Assembly: GCA_900466475.1 (NCBI GenBank)
Contig: UBMI01000020.1
Coordinates: 1-64,000, forward strand
Direction: 5' to 3'
Length of the DNA stretch: 64,000 nucleotides
From: Hyphomicrobiales bacterium
GTDB taxonomy: Bacteria; Pseudomonadota; Alphaproteobacteria; Rhizobiales; Rhizobiaceae
The notes beneath the pieces were generated by a model, which did no database searches, was not told the DNA's origin, and saw only the letters and a program-made list of their open reading frames with translations. This document shows positions 24,527 to 34,263 of this stretch, one piece after another. The stretch's first letter is position 1. Every line of letters starts with the position of its first letter. The position numbers were made by a program, and so were the translations under genes.

Positions 24527-25804
24527 TCAGTCTTCGAGCGTGATCCCCCGGGGTCCGCTTTTGGGCATGATGCCCGGCTGGTCGGCAGGGAATTTCGCAA
24601 TATCCTGCACGCTGATATTGAGGTGCTGGGCAACGAGGGCTGCCGGCGTATGGGTGAGCCACGAGGAGAGGCCGACTTCCTGATATTCAGCCACCTTGAA
24701 CACGGCGACGAACTGAAGGTCCGTCTTGCCCGTATTTTCGATGATATGGCCCTGGCTCCTTTTGACATAGCCGATATCGCCGGGCCGGAAATCGGCGGTC
24801 TGGCTGCGCGGGCCGGCATCGAACACCGTCATGCGGCCTTCCCCCTTCATCCAGTACTGCCATTCGTCGGCATTCGGATGCCAGTGCATTTCGCGTACGC
24901 CGCCCGGCTTGATCGTCTCGATCGCAGCGGCAATCGTCTTGGAGACCTTGAAGATGCTGCTGTCGGCAAGCTGGATCGTGCCCGAGACATTCTGCTTCAG
25001 CGGCGCCGACGCCGTCAGCCGATAGGTAAAGGGGTAGGGCGGCAAGCCGCCGGAAGCCACGGCCTCCTGGTCGGCCGAAAGCGGACCCGGCTCCTTGCCC
25101 TGGAAGATCCAGAGATCCTGCAACGGGATGTTCTTGAACGTGTCCTGCGGCACGCCGAAATTCTTGGCGAGCAGTTCCGGCGAGGTGTGCGCCAGCCAGT
25201 CGGTCAGGAGCAGGGTGCCATATTCGGACTGCTCGCCCTCATCGAAGACGAGGACGAATTCGGCGCCTTCAGGCCCGAGACCCTGCAGCGAGTGCGGGTA
25301 ACCTGCCGGAAAATACCAGAGATCGCCGGCCTCGACGTCCTGCACATAGGCTCGCCCCTGCGGATCAAGCACAGTCACCCGGCAGCGGCCGTTTGTCATG
25401 ATCGCCCACTCGGCAGCCCGGTGCCAGTGCATCTCACGGATGCCGCCGGGGCCAAGGCGCATGTTGACGCCGGAGACCGCTTCGGAAATTGCAAAATCGG
25501 ATTGCGTCACTTGCCGTGCCCAGCCGCCGTTCTGAATGCGCTTCGGCGCATTGTTGAACGACCCCCAGAAGAGCTGCATATCGCCGACATCGGTTGCCGG
25601 CGGATTGCCGAATGAGGGGAACTGGTCATTGAGGGCGGGGTTCTTCGGGCCGGGATCGGAGAGCCCGGCAGGATTGGCGTTGATCGCGCCTTCTGCCGGC
25701 TGATCGGGATTGCCGAAGCTCGCTGCATGCGCCGCACCCGCCGCAAGTGCCGTTCCGCCCATCGCTCCGAGCGCTAGAACCGTGCGTCTAGAAAGAGGTT
25801 CCAT
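24527..25804 (-). CDS. oxdC: Oxalate decarboxylase-like bicupin, Tat-exported
   Basis: Bicupin (425 aa) resembling Mn-dependent oxalate decarboxylases, which convert oxalate to formate and CO2. A twin-arginine signal is at the N-terminus (SRRTVLALGAMGGTALAAGAAHA). Cupin 1 carries MHWHRAAEWAIM with a later His in FPAGYPHSLQG; cupin 2 carries MHWHPNADEWQYW with a later His in SQGHIIENTG. ATG 25804 has AGGA seven bases upstream; the frame above it lacks support. It follows the RND pump gene by 29 bp on the same strand and has its own terminator, so it is probably the last gene of that operon. The symbol is by similarity; other cupin activities remain possible. Confidence 0.82.
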   Translation of the reverse strand: MEPLSRRTVLALGAMGGTALAAGAAHAASFGNPDQPAEGAINANPAGLSDPGPKNPALNDQFPSFGNPPATDVGDMQLFWGSFNNAPKRIQNGGWARQVTQSDFAISEAVSGVNMRLGPGGIREMHWHRAAEWAIMTNGRCRVTVLDPQGRAYVQDVEAGDLWYFPAGYPHSLQGLGPEGAEFVLVFDEGEQSEYGTLLLTDWLAHTSPELLAKNFGVPQDTFKNIPLQDLWIFQGKEPGPLSADQEAVASGGLPPYPFTYRLTASAPLKQNVSGTIQLADSSIFKVSKTIAAAIETIKPGGVREMHWHPNADEWQYWMKGEGRMTVFDAGPRSQTADFRPGDIGYVKRSQGHIIENTGKTDLQFVAVFKVAEYQEVGLSSWLTHTPAALVAQHLNISVQDIAKFPADQPGIMPKSGPRGITLED

Positions 25805-25833
25805 GTTTTTTTCCTTTCGTTCGATTGGGAGGG

Positions 25834-28800
25834 TCATTCCGCCGGGGCTTGGGTTGGGGCGTCGGTGGTGGCGTGCCGTCTGCGGCTGACGAATTCGCTC
25901 AGCTTTTCCAGGTAGAGGTAGACGACCGGGGTTGTGTAGAGCGTCATCACCTGGCTGATGAGCAGGCCGCCGACCATGGCATAGCCGAGCGGCTGGCGCA
26001 GTTCCGAGCCGGTGCCGTGGCCGAGCATCAGCGGCAGGCCAGCAAGAAGTGCCGCAGCTGTCGTCATGATGATCGGGCGGAAGCGCAGGAGACAGGCCTG
26101 ACGGATCGCGTCTTCCGGCGACAGTCCCTGCTCGCGCTGGGCGGCGATGGCGAAGTCGATGATCATGATGCCGTTCTTCTTGACGATGCCGATCAGCAGG
26201 ATCACGCCGATCAGCGCGATCACGGTAAAGTCGAAGCCGAAGGCCCAGAGCATGACGAGAGCACCGAGGCCTGCGGAGGGAAGCGTCGACAGGATCGTCA
26301 GCGGGTGGAAATAGCTCTCGTAGAGTACGCCGAGGATCAGATAGATCACGGCAATCGCTGCAAGCACCAGCAGCGGTTCGCTTGAGAGCGAGCTCTGATA
26401 GGCCTGAGCGTTGCCCTGGAACGTGCCGATGACCGTTGCCGGCTTGCCGAGATCGGCCTCAGCCTTGCTGATCGCGGCAACCGCCTGGCTGAGTGCGGTC
26501 CCCTTTGCAAGGTTGAAGGAGAGTGTAACGGCCGGAAACTGGCTCTGGTGGTTGACGGCAAGCACGGCTGTCGGCTCCGTCGTCTGCTTGACGAGCTCGC
26601 TCAAGGGAACCTGCTCGCCGGTCAGCGGCGATTTGATATAGAGACCGTTGATCGCCAGCGGCGACTTCTGGAACTGCGGCGCAAGCTCGAGAACCACATG
26701 GTAGCTGTTCAGATCGGTGAAATACTGGGTGACCTGGCGCTGGCCGAAAGCATCGTTAAGCGTATCGTCGATCATTTGCGGCGCAATGCCGAAGCGCGAT
26801 GCCTGGTCACGGTCGATCGTAAGCGTCACGGTAGCGCCGCTATTCTGCTGGTCGGTGGCGACATCGGTCAGCTCCGGCAGCGTCTTGAACGTGGCAAGCA
26901 GCTTGGCTGCCCAGTCGTCGAGCTCGTCGGCATTACCGTCCTGCAGCGTATACTGGAACTGCGTGGCCGAGGCCCGTCCGCCGACGTTGATATCCTGCGC
27001 CGGCTGCAGGAAGAGTTCTGCACCCTGCATCTGCGCGAGTTTCGGACGAAGCCGGTTGATGATTTCGCTTGCCGAGGCATCGCGCTGGTCTTCAGGCTTC
27101 AGCGTGATGAACATGCGGCCGTTATTGACGGTCTGGCCAGATCCGCTGCCGACGGCCATGCCGACGGTCGCAACCCCGGGATCGCTGGAAACGATATTGC
27201 CCGCCTCGATCTGGAGGCGCGACATTTCAGCGAAGGAAATATCCTGCGCGGCTTCGAGTGTACCGGTGATCAGGCCGGTGTCCTGGATTGGGAAGAAGCC
27301 CTTGGGAATATTGACGAACAGGAAGCCGGTTGCCGCAAGCGAAGCGATGAAGACTGTCATGGTCAGCCGGTGATGGCGCAGCGCTATATCGAGCGTGTAG
27401 CGGTAGGCGGCAAGAAGCCCGTCGAACGCCTTCTCGCTCATTGCATAAAGCCTGCCATGGTTGGCGTCTTTTTCCGGCTTCAGGAAGCGTGAGCTCATCA
27501 TCGGTGTGATGGTCAGCGAGACGATTGCCGAGACGACGATCGTCATCGTCACGGTGATTGCGAACTCCCGGAACAGCCGGCCGACAATGCCGCCCATCAG
27601 GAGCAGCGGAATGAAAACGGCGACGAGCGAGATACTGATCGAAATGATGGTGAAGCCGATTTCGCGGGCACCGTCGATTGCCGCCTGTTTCGGCGTTTTG
27701 TCCATCTCCATATGGCGATGGATGTTCTCGACCATCACGATCGCATCGTCGACGACGAAACCGACGGCGATACTCAGGCCCATCAGCGAGAGATTATCGA
27801 GGCTGAAGCCAGCGACATACATCAGCGCCAATGTGGCCAGGAGCGCCAGCGGCACGGTGACGCTCGGGATCACCGTCACCCAGACATTGCGCAGGAAGAT
27901 GAAGATCACCATGACCACAAGGGCGATGGTAATGACAAGCGTCGTTTCGACATCCGCCACCGAGGCGCGGATGGTAGTCGTCCGATCGCTGAGGATGGAG
28001 AGGTGGAGGGCGGCCGGTGCGATCGCTTGAAGCTGCGGCAGGGCAGCGCGGATCGCACCAACCGTATCGATGATATTGGCGCCCGGGAGCTTAAAGATCG
28101 GCAGGAGGATCGCCCTCTTGCCATCGGCCCAGGCCGCCAGCTGATCGTTCTCCGGTCCGTCGATCGCCTGGCCGATATCGCTGATGCGGACCGGAGCGCC
28201 GTTGCGATAAGCGACGATCGAATCGTTCCAGGGGGCGGCCTTCAGGAGCTGGTCATTGTCATAGATCGTGTAAGTGTGTTCTCCACCCTGCACACTGCCT
28301 TTCGGTGAGTTGCTGGTGATGCCGATCACGGCGCTGCGGATATCCTCAAGGGAAAGTCCCATCTCGGCGATCTTGCCGGGATCGATCTGCAGCCGTACGG
28401 CCGGCTTCTGCTGTCCGAAGACCAGAACCTGCGAAACGCCGTCGATCTGGCTGACATGCTGCGCGAGCACGCTTTCGGCAAAATCGTCGACTTGCGTCAG
28501 CGGCAGCGTATCCGAAGTGAGCGCAAGAACCATGACCGGCGGATCGGCGGGATTGACCTTGCGATAGGTTGGGGGCGAAGGCAGGTCCGTCGGCAATTGC
28601 CCTCCGGCCGCGTTGATTGCGGTCTGCACGTCCTGGGCGGCGCTATCGACGTCGCGCGACAGATCGAATTGCAGAGTGATCGCGCTCGAGCCGAGCGTGC
28701 TCGTCGAGGTCATCTGGGTGACGCCGGGGATCTGGCCGAACTGCCGCTCCAGCGGCTGGGTTACCGCCGATGCCATCGTCTTCGGATCGGCGCCGGGGAG

Positions 28801-28950
28801 CTGTGTCGAGACCTGGATCGTCGGAAAATCGACTTGCGGCAGGGGTGCCACCGGCAGGAGAGGGTAGGCGACGATACCGATGCCGAAAAGGCCTGCCATC
28901 ATTAGCGAGGCGGCGATCGGCCGCTCGATGAACCAGGAGGAGATCGACAT
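25834..28950 (-). CDS. RND-family multidrug efflux permease (MdtB/MdtC-like)
   Basis: Inner-membrane proton-driven efflux pump (1038 aa, usual length), the motor of a tripartite system. Visible: N-terminal membrane anchor (SLMMAGLFGIGIVAYPLLPVAPLP), porter-domain start ATQPLERQFGQIPGV-like stretch, central transmembrane block with GLSIAVGFVVDDAIVMVENI carrying the acidic residues of helix 4, and a C-terminal block (GIVKKNGIMIIDFA, MTTAAALLAGLPLMLGHGTGSELRQPLG). The ATG is 3 bp after the adaptor stop with AAGGAA upstream. The wording IPKGFFPIQDTGLI is typical of the Mdt/heavy-drug branch rather than metal (Cus) pumps. Outer-membrane partner is not in the window. Confidence 0.9.
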   Translation of the reverse strand: MSISSWFIERPIAASLMMAGLFGIGIVAYPLLPVAPLPQVDFPTIQVSTQLPGADPKTMASAVTQPLERQFGQIPGVTQMTSTSTLGSSAITLQFDLSRDVDSAAQDVQTAINAAGGQLPTDLPSPPTYRKVNPADPPVMVLALTSDTLPLTQVDDFAESVLAQHVSQIDGVSQVLVFGQQKPAVRLQIDPGKIAEMGLSLEDIRSAVIGITSNSPKGSVQGGEHTYTIYDNDQLLKAAPWNDSIVAYRNGAPVRISDIGQAIDGPENDQLAAWADGKRAILLPIFKLPGANIIDTVGAIRAALPQLQAIAPAALHLSILSDRTTTIRASVADVETTLVITIALVVMVIFIFLRNVWVTVIPSVTVPLALLATLALMYVAGFSLDNLSLMGLSIAVGFVVDDAIVMVENIHRHMEMDKTPKQAAIDGAREIGFTIISISISLVAVFIPLLLMGGIVGRLFREFAITVTMTIVVSAIVSLTITPMMSSRFLKPEKDANHGRLYAMSEKAFDGLLAAYRYTLDIALRHHRLTMTVFIASLAATGFLFVNIPKGFFPIQDTGLITGTLEAAQDISFAEMSRLQIEAGNIVSSDPGVATVGMAVGSGSGQTVNNGRMFITLKPEDQRDASASEIINRLRPKLAQMQGAELFLQPAQDINVGGRASATQFQYTLQDGNADELDDWAAKLLATFKTLPELTDVATDQQNSGATVTLTIDRDQASRFGIAPQMIDDTLNDAFGQRQVTQYFTDLNSYHVVLELAPQFQKSPLAINGLYIKSPLTGEQVPLSELVKQTTEPTAVLAVNHQSQFPAVTLSFNLAKGTALSQAVAAISKAEADLGKPATVIGTFQGNAQAYQSSLSSEPLLVLAAIAVIYLILGVLYESYFHPLTILSTLPSAGLGALVMLWAFGFDFTVIALIGVILLIGIVKKNGIMIIDFAIAAQREQGLSPEDAIRQACLLRFRPIIMTTAAALLAGLPLMLGHGTGSELRQPLGYAMVGGLLISQVMTLYTTPVVYLYLEKLSEFVSRRRHATTDAPTQAPAE

Positions 28951-28953
28951 GAC

Positions 28954-30153
28954 CTATTCCTTGCTGGCGGCTTGCGTGGCGGCCGCCTGTTGAATGCTGA
29001 CATGAGTGCCGACATCCAGCCGATACTGGCCCGACGTGACGACCTGTTCGTTGCCGGTAAGGCCCTTTTCGATGACGGCGTGGCCGCTATCGATCGGCCC
29101 GGGGGTGACCTTGCGCACGGCAGCCGTGCCGGCAGCATCGATAACGTAGACGAAGAAGCCGTCCTCTCCCCGCTCAAGTGCTGCGGAAGGAATGGTCACG
29201 GCCTTCTGAAGCGTCTGCTGCTTGACCCTCAGCGTCACGAATTGACCGGGCCAGAGCGCATCATCCTTGTTCTCAAAAATCGATTTGATGCGGATCGTAC
29301 CGGTTGTCTGATCGATTTCGTTGTCGATGAGCGCGAGCGTGCCTGACGCAAGCTGCTGCGACTGGTCCATCGACATCGCCGTCACCTCGACCGGTCCGGC
29401 CTTCAGCGCGTTGCGCACTGCGTCGAGATCGTCCTCACGCAGTGTGGAGATGACAGTGATCGGCTGCGTCTGGGTGATGGTGACGATCGGTGTCGTATCA
29501 GTCGTCTGGACTTCGTTGCCGGGATCGACCCGACGTATACCCGTGCGGCCGTCGATCGGTGATCGGATCTCGGTATAAGAGAGCGACACGTCAGCAGCTT
29601 CCTTGGCGGCCTGATCCTGCGCAAGCTGTGCCTGCGCACTTGCGACCATGCTTTGCTGCTGCTCGACGGTTTCCTGCGTAACGATCTGCGGGTGGGACAG
29701 TTGCTGGTCCTTGATTAGCAGATATTGGGCATTGGCGAGATCGGCCTGGTCCTGTTTGATCTTTGCGGCAGCCTGATCGTCGGCTGCCTGGAAAGGGCGA
29801 GGGTCGATGATGGCGAGCACGTCGCCCTTCTTGACGGCCTGTCCCTCGACAAACATCACGCTCTGGAGCTCTCCGTCGACACGCGTCGTGATGTTGACCG
29901 TATAGTTCGCCTGCACCGTGCCGAGACCGTCAAGATAGACAGGTACGTTGGTAACGGTAGGTGTGGCGACCTCGACCGGCACGGCCGGCGCGCCAGGCTC
30001 CGGGGCGGCAATGGTCGGCTCCGTTCCTGCAAACCAGAAGGCTGCGGCCGATCCACCCGCAACGGCGAGAACGGCGATGGCAGCGAGGATCGCCGGTTTC
30101 CGGCGACGACGGGGTTCACTCACGATGCGGATGGATGTCACTGCCGGCTCCAT
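28954..30153 (-). CDS. RND periplasmic adaptor (membrane fusion protein, MdtA-like)
   Basis: Membrane fusion protein linking the RND pump to an outer-membrane channel. One N-terminal anchor (AILAAIAVLAVAGGSAAAFWFAG), lipoyl half-motifs (ITTRVDGELQSVMFVEGQAVKKGDVLAIIDPRPF and later SYTEIRSPIDGRTGIRRVDPGNEV), a coiled-coil between (about residues 125-195) and a barrel region. Start: ATG at 30153 has little ribosome site; a GTG at 30141 has GGAG six bases upstream and may be the real start. Same operon as the permease; 330 bp of non-coding DNA lies upstream. Confidence 0.88.
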   Translation of the reverse strand: MEPAVTSIRIVSEPRRRRKPAILAAIAVLAVAGGSAAAFWFAGTEPTIAAPEPGAPAVPVEVATPTVTNVPVYLDGLGTVQANYTVNITTRVDGELQSVMFVEGQAVKKGDVLAIIDPRPFQAADDQAAAKIKQDQADLANAQYLLIKDQQLSHPQIVTQETVEQQQSMVASAQAQLAQDQAAKEAADVSLSYTEIRSPIDGRTGIRRVDPGNEVQTTDTTPIVTITQTQPITVISTLREDDLDAVRNALKAGPVEVTAMSMDQSQQLASGTLALIDNEIDQTTGTIRIKSIFENKDDALWPGQFVTLRVKQQTLQKAVTIPSAALERGEDGFFVYVIDAAGTAAVRKVTPGPIDSGHAVIEKGLTGNEQVVTSGQYRLDVGTHVSIQQAAATQAASKE

Positions 30154-30482
30154 GGGCTAAAGGTCGAACGACACTGCAACGGCCACCGGCATGGGCGGCC
30201 TCTCAATCTGTTTCCTGAATTGAAGAGCTTGTGCCCGGGCCAGGTGTCAGGCTGCCGATTATCTGCAACCCCACCGGCGCTTCTGTGTCCTGCCGGATCA
30301 ATTCAATGCGAGAAGGCTACGTCCGGGCGAGCATTGGCGCATCTATACGCAGGTCTAGTTGCCGTTCCCCTTAGGTATACGCTCCCGCATCCGCGTGGCG
30401 GCGGCACGCAGAAGAGCCGGTGCGAAAAGGCATTCGAACCGGTTCTATGCACCTCTTCAAAGCCAGATTGGGTGTTACCCGG
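30154..30482. promoter_or_regulatory. Upstream region of the RND operon, with shared ATAC-N4-GTCTAG motif
   Basis: No gene seen. It must carry the RND-operon promoter and the 3' end of the emrB-like transcript. ATAC-GCAG-GTCTAG at 30345-30358 matches ATAC-CTAC-GTCTAG at 34174-34187, upstream of the FNT-emrAB operon. A complex inverted repeat (GAAGAG/CTCTTC with ACCGGTT inside) lies at about 30410-30455 but lacks a T-run. Confidence 0.4.
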
Positions 30483-32099
30483 TCAGCGGGCTGTGACCGG
30501 ATTTGCGCCGGCCGCCGGCGGGTTCTTGCGGAAATCGGGATGCAGCGGTCCGAAGGGCATGGCGCCCATGCAGGCCACAAGTGCAAGGCCGGCGATCGCG
30601 GAACAGAAAGACAGGACGAACATATCGGCATAGGCAAGCACGTTTGCCTGCGCACGGATATCAGCCGCAACTGCCGAGAGGGCTTGGAGACTGCCGCGAT
30701 GGCTCGTCCCGAACAGCGTTTCCAGCTTTTCCAGCACGCCGTGAAGATTGCTCGACGATCCCGAGATCGGGCCCGTCAGGATATTGGAATGATACTGCTC
30801 GCGTTGTCGAAGCCAGGTGTTCAAAAGGCTCAGCGCCAGCTCGACGCTACCGAGCCGGATCACCTGGATATAAGCGGATACCGCGGTCGAGCGTTTCGGG
30901 TCGGAATTGGCAATCAGGTAGACGACCGTTGCGAAGAAGGCGAAGGATTGCCCCGCCGTATGGAGGAGCACGACCGGCAGGAAGTTAAGGGGCGCCCATG
31001 CGGTGGAGAGATTTGATCCCAGCAGCGAGCCGAGCGCCATCGTGCTCAGTCCCATCATGATGCAGAGGCGCGCGTCGATTCGGCGCAGCAGGAAGATCGC
31101 TAATGCAATGAATAGAAAGACCGGGATGACCGCGCCGAAAATGTAGAGTTCAGAGATGGCGATCGGCCGTAATCCGACGACCGTTTGCAGAAAGCCCGGA
31201 ATGGCAATCGAAGCGCCGGAACTGGCAAAGGTGAAGGCGATGATGATCGCGTAGCCGATACCGATATTGCGCGACAGAATCACGCTCGCATGCGCCCAGG
31301 GATTGGCAACGACGCTCTCGTTGATGAGGAAGCCGATGAAGAGAATGGTACCGCCTGCCAGCAGCGATGTGACAACGCCGGAATTGAACCAGTCCAGCCG
31401 GTTACCCTGATCGAGACCGACATAAATCATCGTCATCGAGCATCCGAGCAGCATCATGCCGCCCCAGTCGGCGTCCTTGAGCAGGCTTAAATTGATCTCT
31501 TCCCTGGGGGCGCCGATGATGAGGAGAAGGGCGATGATCGGTGTGACGATCACATCCTGCCAATAGGCCCACTGCCAGCCGAGATAGTCGTCATAGATGC
31601 CGACGAGCACGAAGCCGAGATTCTGCGACAGCGGAACGCGAAGCGCGTAGATCGAAAGGCCGATCAGCCAGTACCTCATGTCGAGATTGCGAAAGATCAC
31701 CATGATGGTGGCCGGGATGAAGACGCCGAGCAAAAGGGCTCTTGCCGCATGCAGCACAAAGAGCATCGCGCCGTCATGGACCATGGGAATAACGAGCGAA
31801 ATGCAGGCATAGACCAGGGTGGTCGGGATCATGACCCGTCGCACGCCGAATACGGTAACGAGCCAGGCGACGGCCGATGAAATGAGGATCTGCGGTGCGT
31901 TGGCGACGGTGCTGAGCCATGAGGCTTCGTCGAAGCCAAGCGAGTAGGCGCCGCGAAGATCGGGCAGGCCCACGGCAAAGACACGCGTGTCGAAGCCGAC
32001 GACGAAAGAGGCGAGCAACAGGGCCGTGACGATGAGAAGCGGATGGCTGGTCGTCGTGCCGCTGGTCAGTGGACCAAAGGCGCGCGGAGCCGCACTCAT
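30483..32099 (-). CDS. MFS multidrug transporter, DHA2/EmrB-like
   Basis: Fourteen-span major-facilitator drug exporter (538 aa), partner of the EmrA-like adaptor. Hydrophobic segments run throughout; the early VVGFDTRVFAVGLPDLRGAYSLGFDEASWLSTV region and VTVFGVRRVMI loop correspond to DHA2 motifs, and an even spacing of helices continues to the C-terminus (MFVLSFCSAIAGLALVACMGAMPF). It begins in an ATGA overlap with the adaptor gene (32096-32099). The FNT-EmrA-EmrB order suggests one transcript. Related rhizobial pairs (RmrAB of R. etli) respond to plant flavonoids; that is only an analogy here. Confidence 0.88.
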   Translation of the reverse strand: MSAAPRAFGPLTSGTTTSHPLLIVTALLLASFVVGFDTRVFAVGLPDLRGAYSLGFDEASWLSTVANAPQILISSAVAWLVTVFGVRRVMIPTTLVYACISLVIPMVHDGAMLFVLHAARALLLGVFIPATIMVIFRNLDMRYWLIGLSIYALRVPLSQNLGFVLVGIYDDYLGWQWAYWQDVIVTPIIALLLIIGAPREEINLSLLKDADWGGMMLLGCSMTMIYVGLDQGNRLDWFNSGVVTSLLAGGTILFIGFLINESVVANPWAHASVILSRNIGIGYAIIIAFTFASSGASIAIPGFLQTVVGLRPIAISELYIFGAVIPVFLFIALAIFLLRRIDARLCIMMGLSTMALGSLLGSNLSTAWAPLNFLPVVLLHTAGQSFAFFATVVYLIANSDPKRSTAVSAYIQVIRLGSVELALSLLNTWLRQREQYHSNILTGPISGSSSNLHGVLEKLETLFGTSHRGSLQALSAVAADIRAQANVLAYADMFVLSFCSAIAGLALVACMGAMPFGPLHPDFRKNPPAAGANPVTAR

Positions 32100-33247
32100 T
32101 GTTCCAGGTCCGGCTTGGTATCGACGGTCACGACGGCCGACATTCCGGGCTTCAGCTTATCAACCAGCGGCTGGCCGGGATCGAAGACGATCTTGACCGG
32201 GACGCGCTGGACGACCTTGGTGTAGTTTCCGGTCGCATTGTCGGGCGGCAGCAGTGCAAAGATCGAGCCGCTTGCTGGCGACAGGCCGATGACCTTGCCA
32301 TGCAGCAACTGACCCGGGAACGTGTCGATGGTAACGTCTGCAGATCGGCCTGGTGTGATCCGTGAGAGCTGCGTCTCCTTGAAATTTGCGGTGATATAGA
32401 CGCTTGGAAGCGGAACTTCAGACACGAGGCTGGTGCCGGCTGCGACGAAATCGCCTTCATGGACGAGCCTGCGGCCGATGACACCATCGAACGGCGCGTA
32501 GATGCGGGCATAGCCTTGGTGGATCAGGGCCGTGTCGAGCGAAGCCTGGGCGGCATCTACCTGAGCCTGCAGCAGCGGAGATTGCCCGTTCAGAACATTC
32601 AACTGTGCCTTTTGCTGCGCGATCGAGGCCGCCGTCGATCTGACCGAAGCCTGGGCCTGCAGATAGGCTGCCTGCGCCTGCTGCAGCAGCTGTTGCGAGG
32701 TCGCGCCGCCGAGGCTGGTCTGACGGTGGAACTCCTGTTCTGTCTGGGTCTGCTGGGCAAGAGCTGATGCGTTCTGCGCTTCAGCGACCTGCACGACGGC
32801 CTTCTGCAGTTCGATCTGGTTTGCGAGATTGGCAAGCGATGCATTGGCAGCTGCAAGATTGGCCTTCGAGACCGCGACCGCAGCATCAAATTCCCGCGGG
32901 TCGATTTCGGCGAGCAACTGGCCCTTCGTCACCTTCTGATAGTCCGTGACCGGGGTGCTCTGGACGATGCCGCTGATCTGGGCGCTCAGCGTCGAGACGT
33001 CGGCGCTGACTACGGCATCGTCAGTCGATTGATGCGATGCACCTGCCACCCAGCGGTTCCAGTCGATGGTCACGATAGCCACTCCCCCACCCACGAGCGC
33101 GATGGCGAGGAGGGGGATGGCAAGCCGTCTTAAGGTTCCTCCGGCTACCGGGGAGGAGGCAGCCGGAGGAACGGGAGCTTCCGGTGGCGGAGGCGAGCGG
33201 GCGGGCTCGGACGGACTAAGACTGGTGATGGTGATCTGCTTGGCCAT
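32096..33247 (-). CDS. Membrane fusion adaptor, EmrA-like (HlyD family)
   Basis: Adaptor for the EmrB-like pump (383 aa). A proline-rich cytoplasmic N-terminus (SEPARSPPPPEAPVPPAASS) precedes one membrane span (LAIPLLAIALVGGGVAIVTI). Beyond it are lipoyl halves (SAQISGIVQSTPVTDYQKVTKGQLLAEIDPREFD and IYAPFDGVIGRRLVHEGDFVAAG), a long coiled coil rich in Gln and Ala (about residues 120-235), and the barrel. A GTG at 33259 overlaps the FNT stop, but AAGG lies five bases before ATG 33247, so that start is preferred. Confidence 0.88.
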   Translation of the reverse strand: MAKQITITSLSPSEPARSPPPPEAPVPPAASSPVAGGTLRRLAIPLLAIALVGGGVAIVTIDWNRWVAGASHQSTDDAVVSADVSTLSAQISGIVQSTPVTDYQKVTKGQLLAEIDPREFDAAVAVSKANLAAANASLANLANQIELQKAVVQVAEAQNASALAQQTQTEQEFHRQTSLGGATSQQLLQQAQAAYLQAQASVRSTAASIAQQKAQLNVLNGQSPLLQAQVDAAQASLDTALIHQGYARIYAPFDGVIGRRLVHEGDFVAAGTSLVSEVPLPSVYITANFKETQLSRITPGRSADVTIDTFPGQLLHGKVIGLSPASGSIFALLPPDNATGNYTKVVQRVPVKIVFDPGQPLVDKLKPGMSAVVTVDTKPDLEQ

Positions 33248-33255
33248 GGCAGCCT

Positions 33256-34089
33256 TCACTTTTTGCTACGGTCAGTGGAAGTCCTTGCCCGAACGCGAAC
33301 CGGGGCCGGGATGAAGGAGACGTGACCTGTGCCATGGACCTGTAGCCAGTAGCCAAGGGCCATGAAAACGCCGCCGCCGATAAGGTTGCCGAGCGTGACC
33401 CAGACGAGATTGTGAATGGCGGCAGCAAGTGTGATGTTTGCGGGATGGTCGCCCATGAGCGCCATTGAGAAAGTGAACATGTTGGCGACGCTGTGTTCGT
33501 AGCCGGCGGCCACGAAAATCGTGATCGGCCAGAAGATCAGCATGATCTTGGCAGCAGCGTTTTCCGTACGTCCCGCCATCCAGATGGCAAGGCAAACAAG
33601 CCAGTTGCAGAGAATGCCGCGTGCGAGAAGCTCTAGCGATCCGGCTGACATCTTGGCCGAGACAGTCGAAAAGAACGCCTGGCTCCCGTCGCCCAGAAGC
33701 ACGCCGCCGCCAGCGAGATGAAAGAGACCCGCAAGCACCACGGCGCCGATCAGGTTGCCGATCCAGGCACCTATCCAAACCAGCAGCAAATCCGAGATGC
33801 GGCTGCGCCGCGTCAGCACCGCGAGCGGCATGTACATGGCCGTTCCGGTAAAGAGCTCGCTGCCGGCAAAGACGACAATAGTCAGGGCGGAGGAAAAGAC
33901 GATGCCCATCACGAGATGCGCCCAGGCGGGATCGGCATGCGCGCCGGCGGTGAACATGATGATATCGCCGAAACCGATATAGGCGCCGGCCATGGCCGCC
34001 CCGATCAGAAAGGCAGGAAAGTGGTTGCGGACTTCTTCGGCTTTCTCTTCGCCCGACTGGGCAAAGTGATCAATCGAATCCTGATACAT
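33256..34089 (-). CDS. Formate/nitrite transporter (FNT) family channel
   Basis: Pentameric inner-membrane channel for small anions such as formate or nitrite (277 aa). Six hydrophobic spans are visible. The conserved His of the pore is in GYEHSVANMFTFSMAL, and the broken-helix motif is in SELFTGTAMYMPLAVLTRR. GAGGTG six bases upstream of ATG. It is the first gene of an operon with EmrA/EmrB-like exporters, an uncommon partnership. An oxalate decarboxylase-like gene 8 kb away would produce formate, so formate movement is an attractive guess. Confidence 0.88.
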   Translation of the reverse strand: MYQDSIDHFAQSGEEKAEEVRNHFPAFLIGAAMAGAYIGFGDIIMFTAGAHADPAWAHLVMGIVFSSALTIVVFAGSELFTGTAMYMPLAVLTRRSRISDLLLVWIGAWIGNLIGAVVLAGLFHLAGGGVLLGDGSQAFFSTVSAKMSAGSLELLARGILCNWLVCLAIWMAGRTENAAAKIMLIFWPITIFVAAGYEHSVANMFTFSMALMGDHPANITLAAAIHNLVWVTLGNLIGGGVFMALGYWLQVHGTGHVSFIPAPVRVRARTSTDRSKK

Positions 34090-34173
34090 GACGGCACCTC
34101 GCGTCTTGATGATCGAACCGGCTTCGTTCCCGGATGGCCGAAAGGTTAGTCGCGCATGCGGCGTTGCTGAATC

Positions 34174-34187
34174 ATACCTACGTCTAG
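34174..34187. promoter_or_regulatory. Shared ATAC-N4-GTCTAG motif upstream of the FNT-emrAB operon
   Basis: ATAC-CTAC-GTCTAG, 85 bp before the FNT start. The same ten fixed positions occur at 30345-30358 upstream of the RND operon. Possible common regulator site; the protein is not identified. Confidence 0.35.
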
Positions 34188-34263
34188 GCTGCTTCCGGCC
34201 AAGCCCGGACTTGCATTTTCATTCTTACATGCTGCTTCAATCGCGATGGCAATCGCGCAATGC

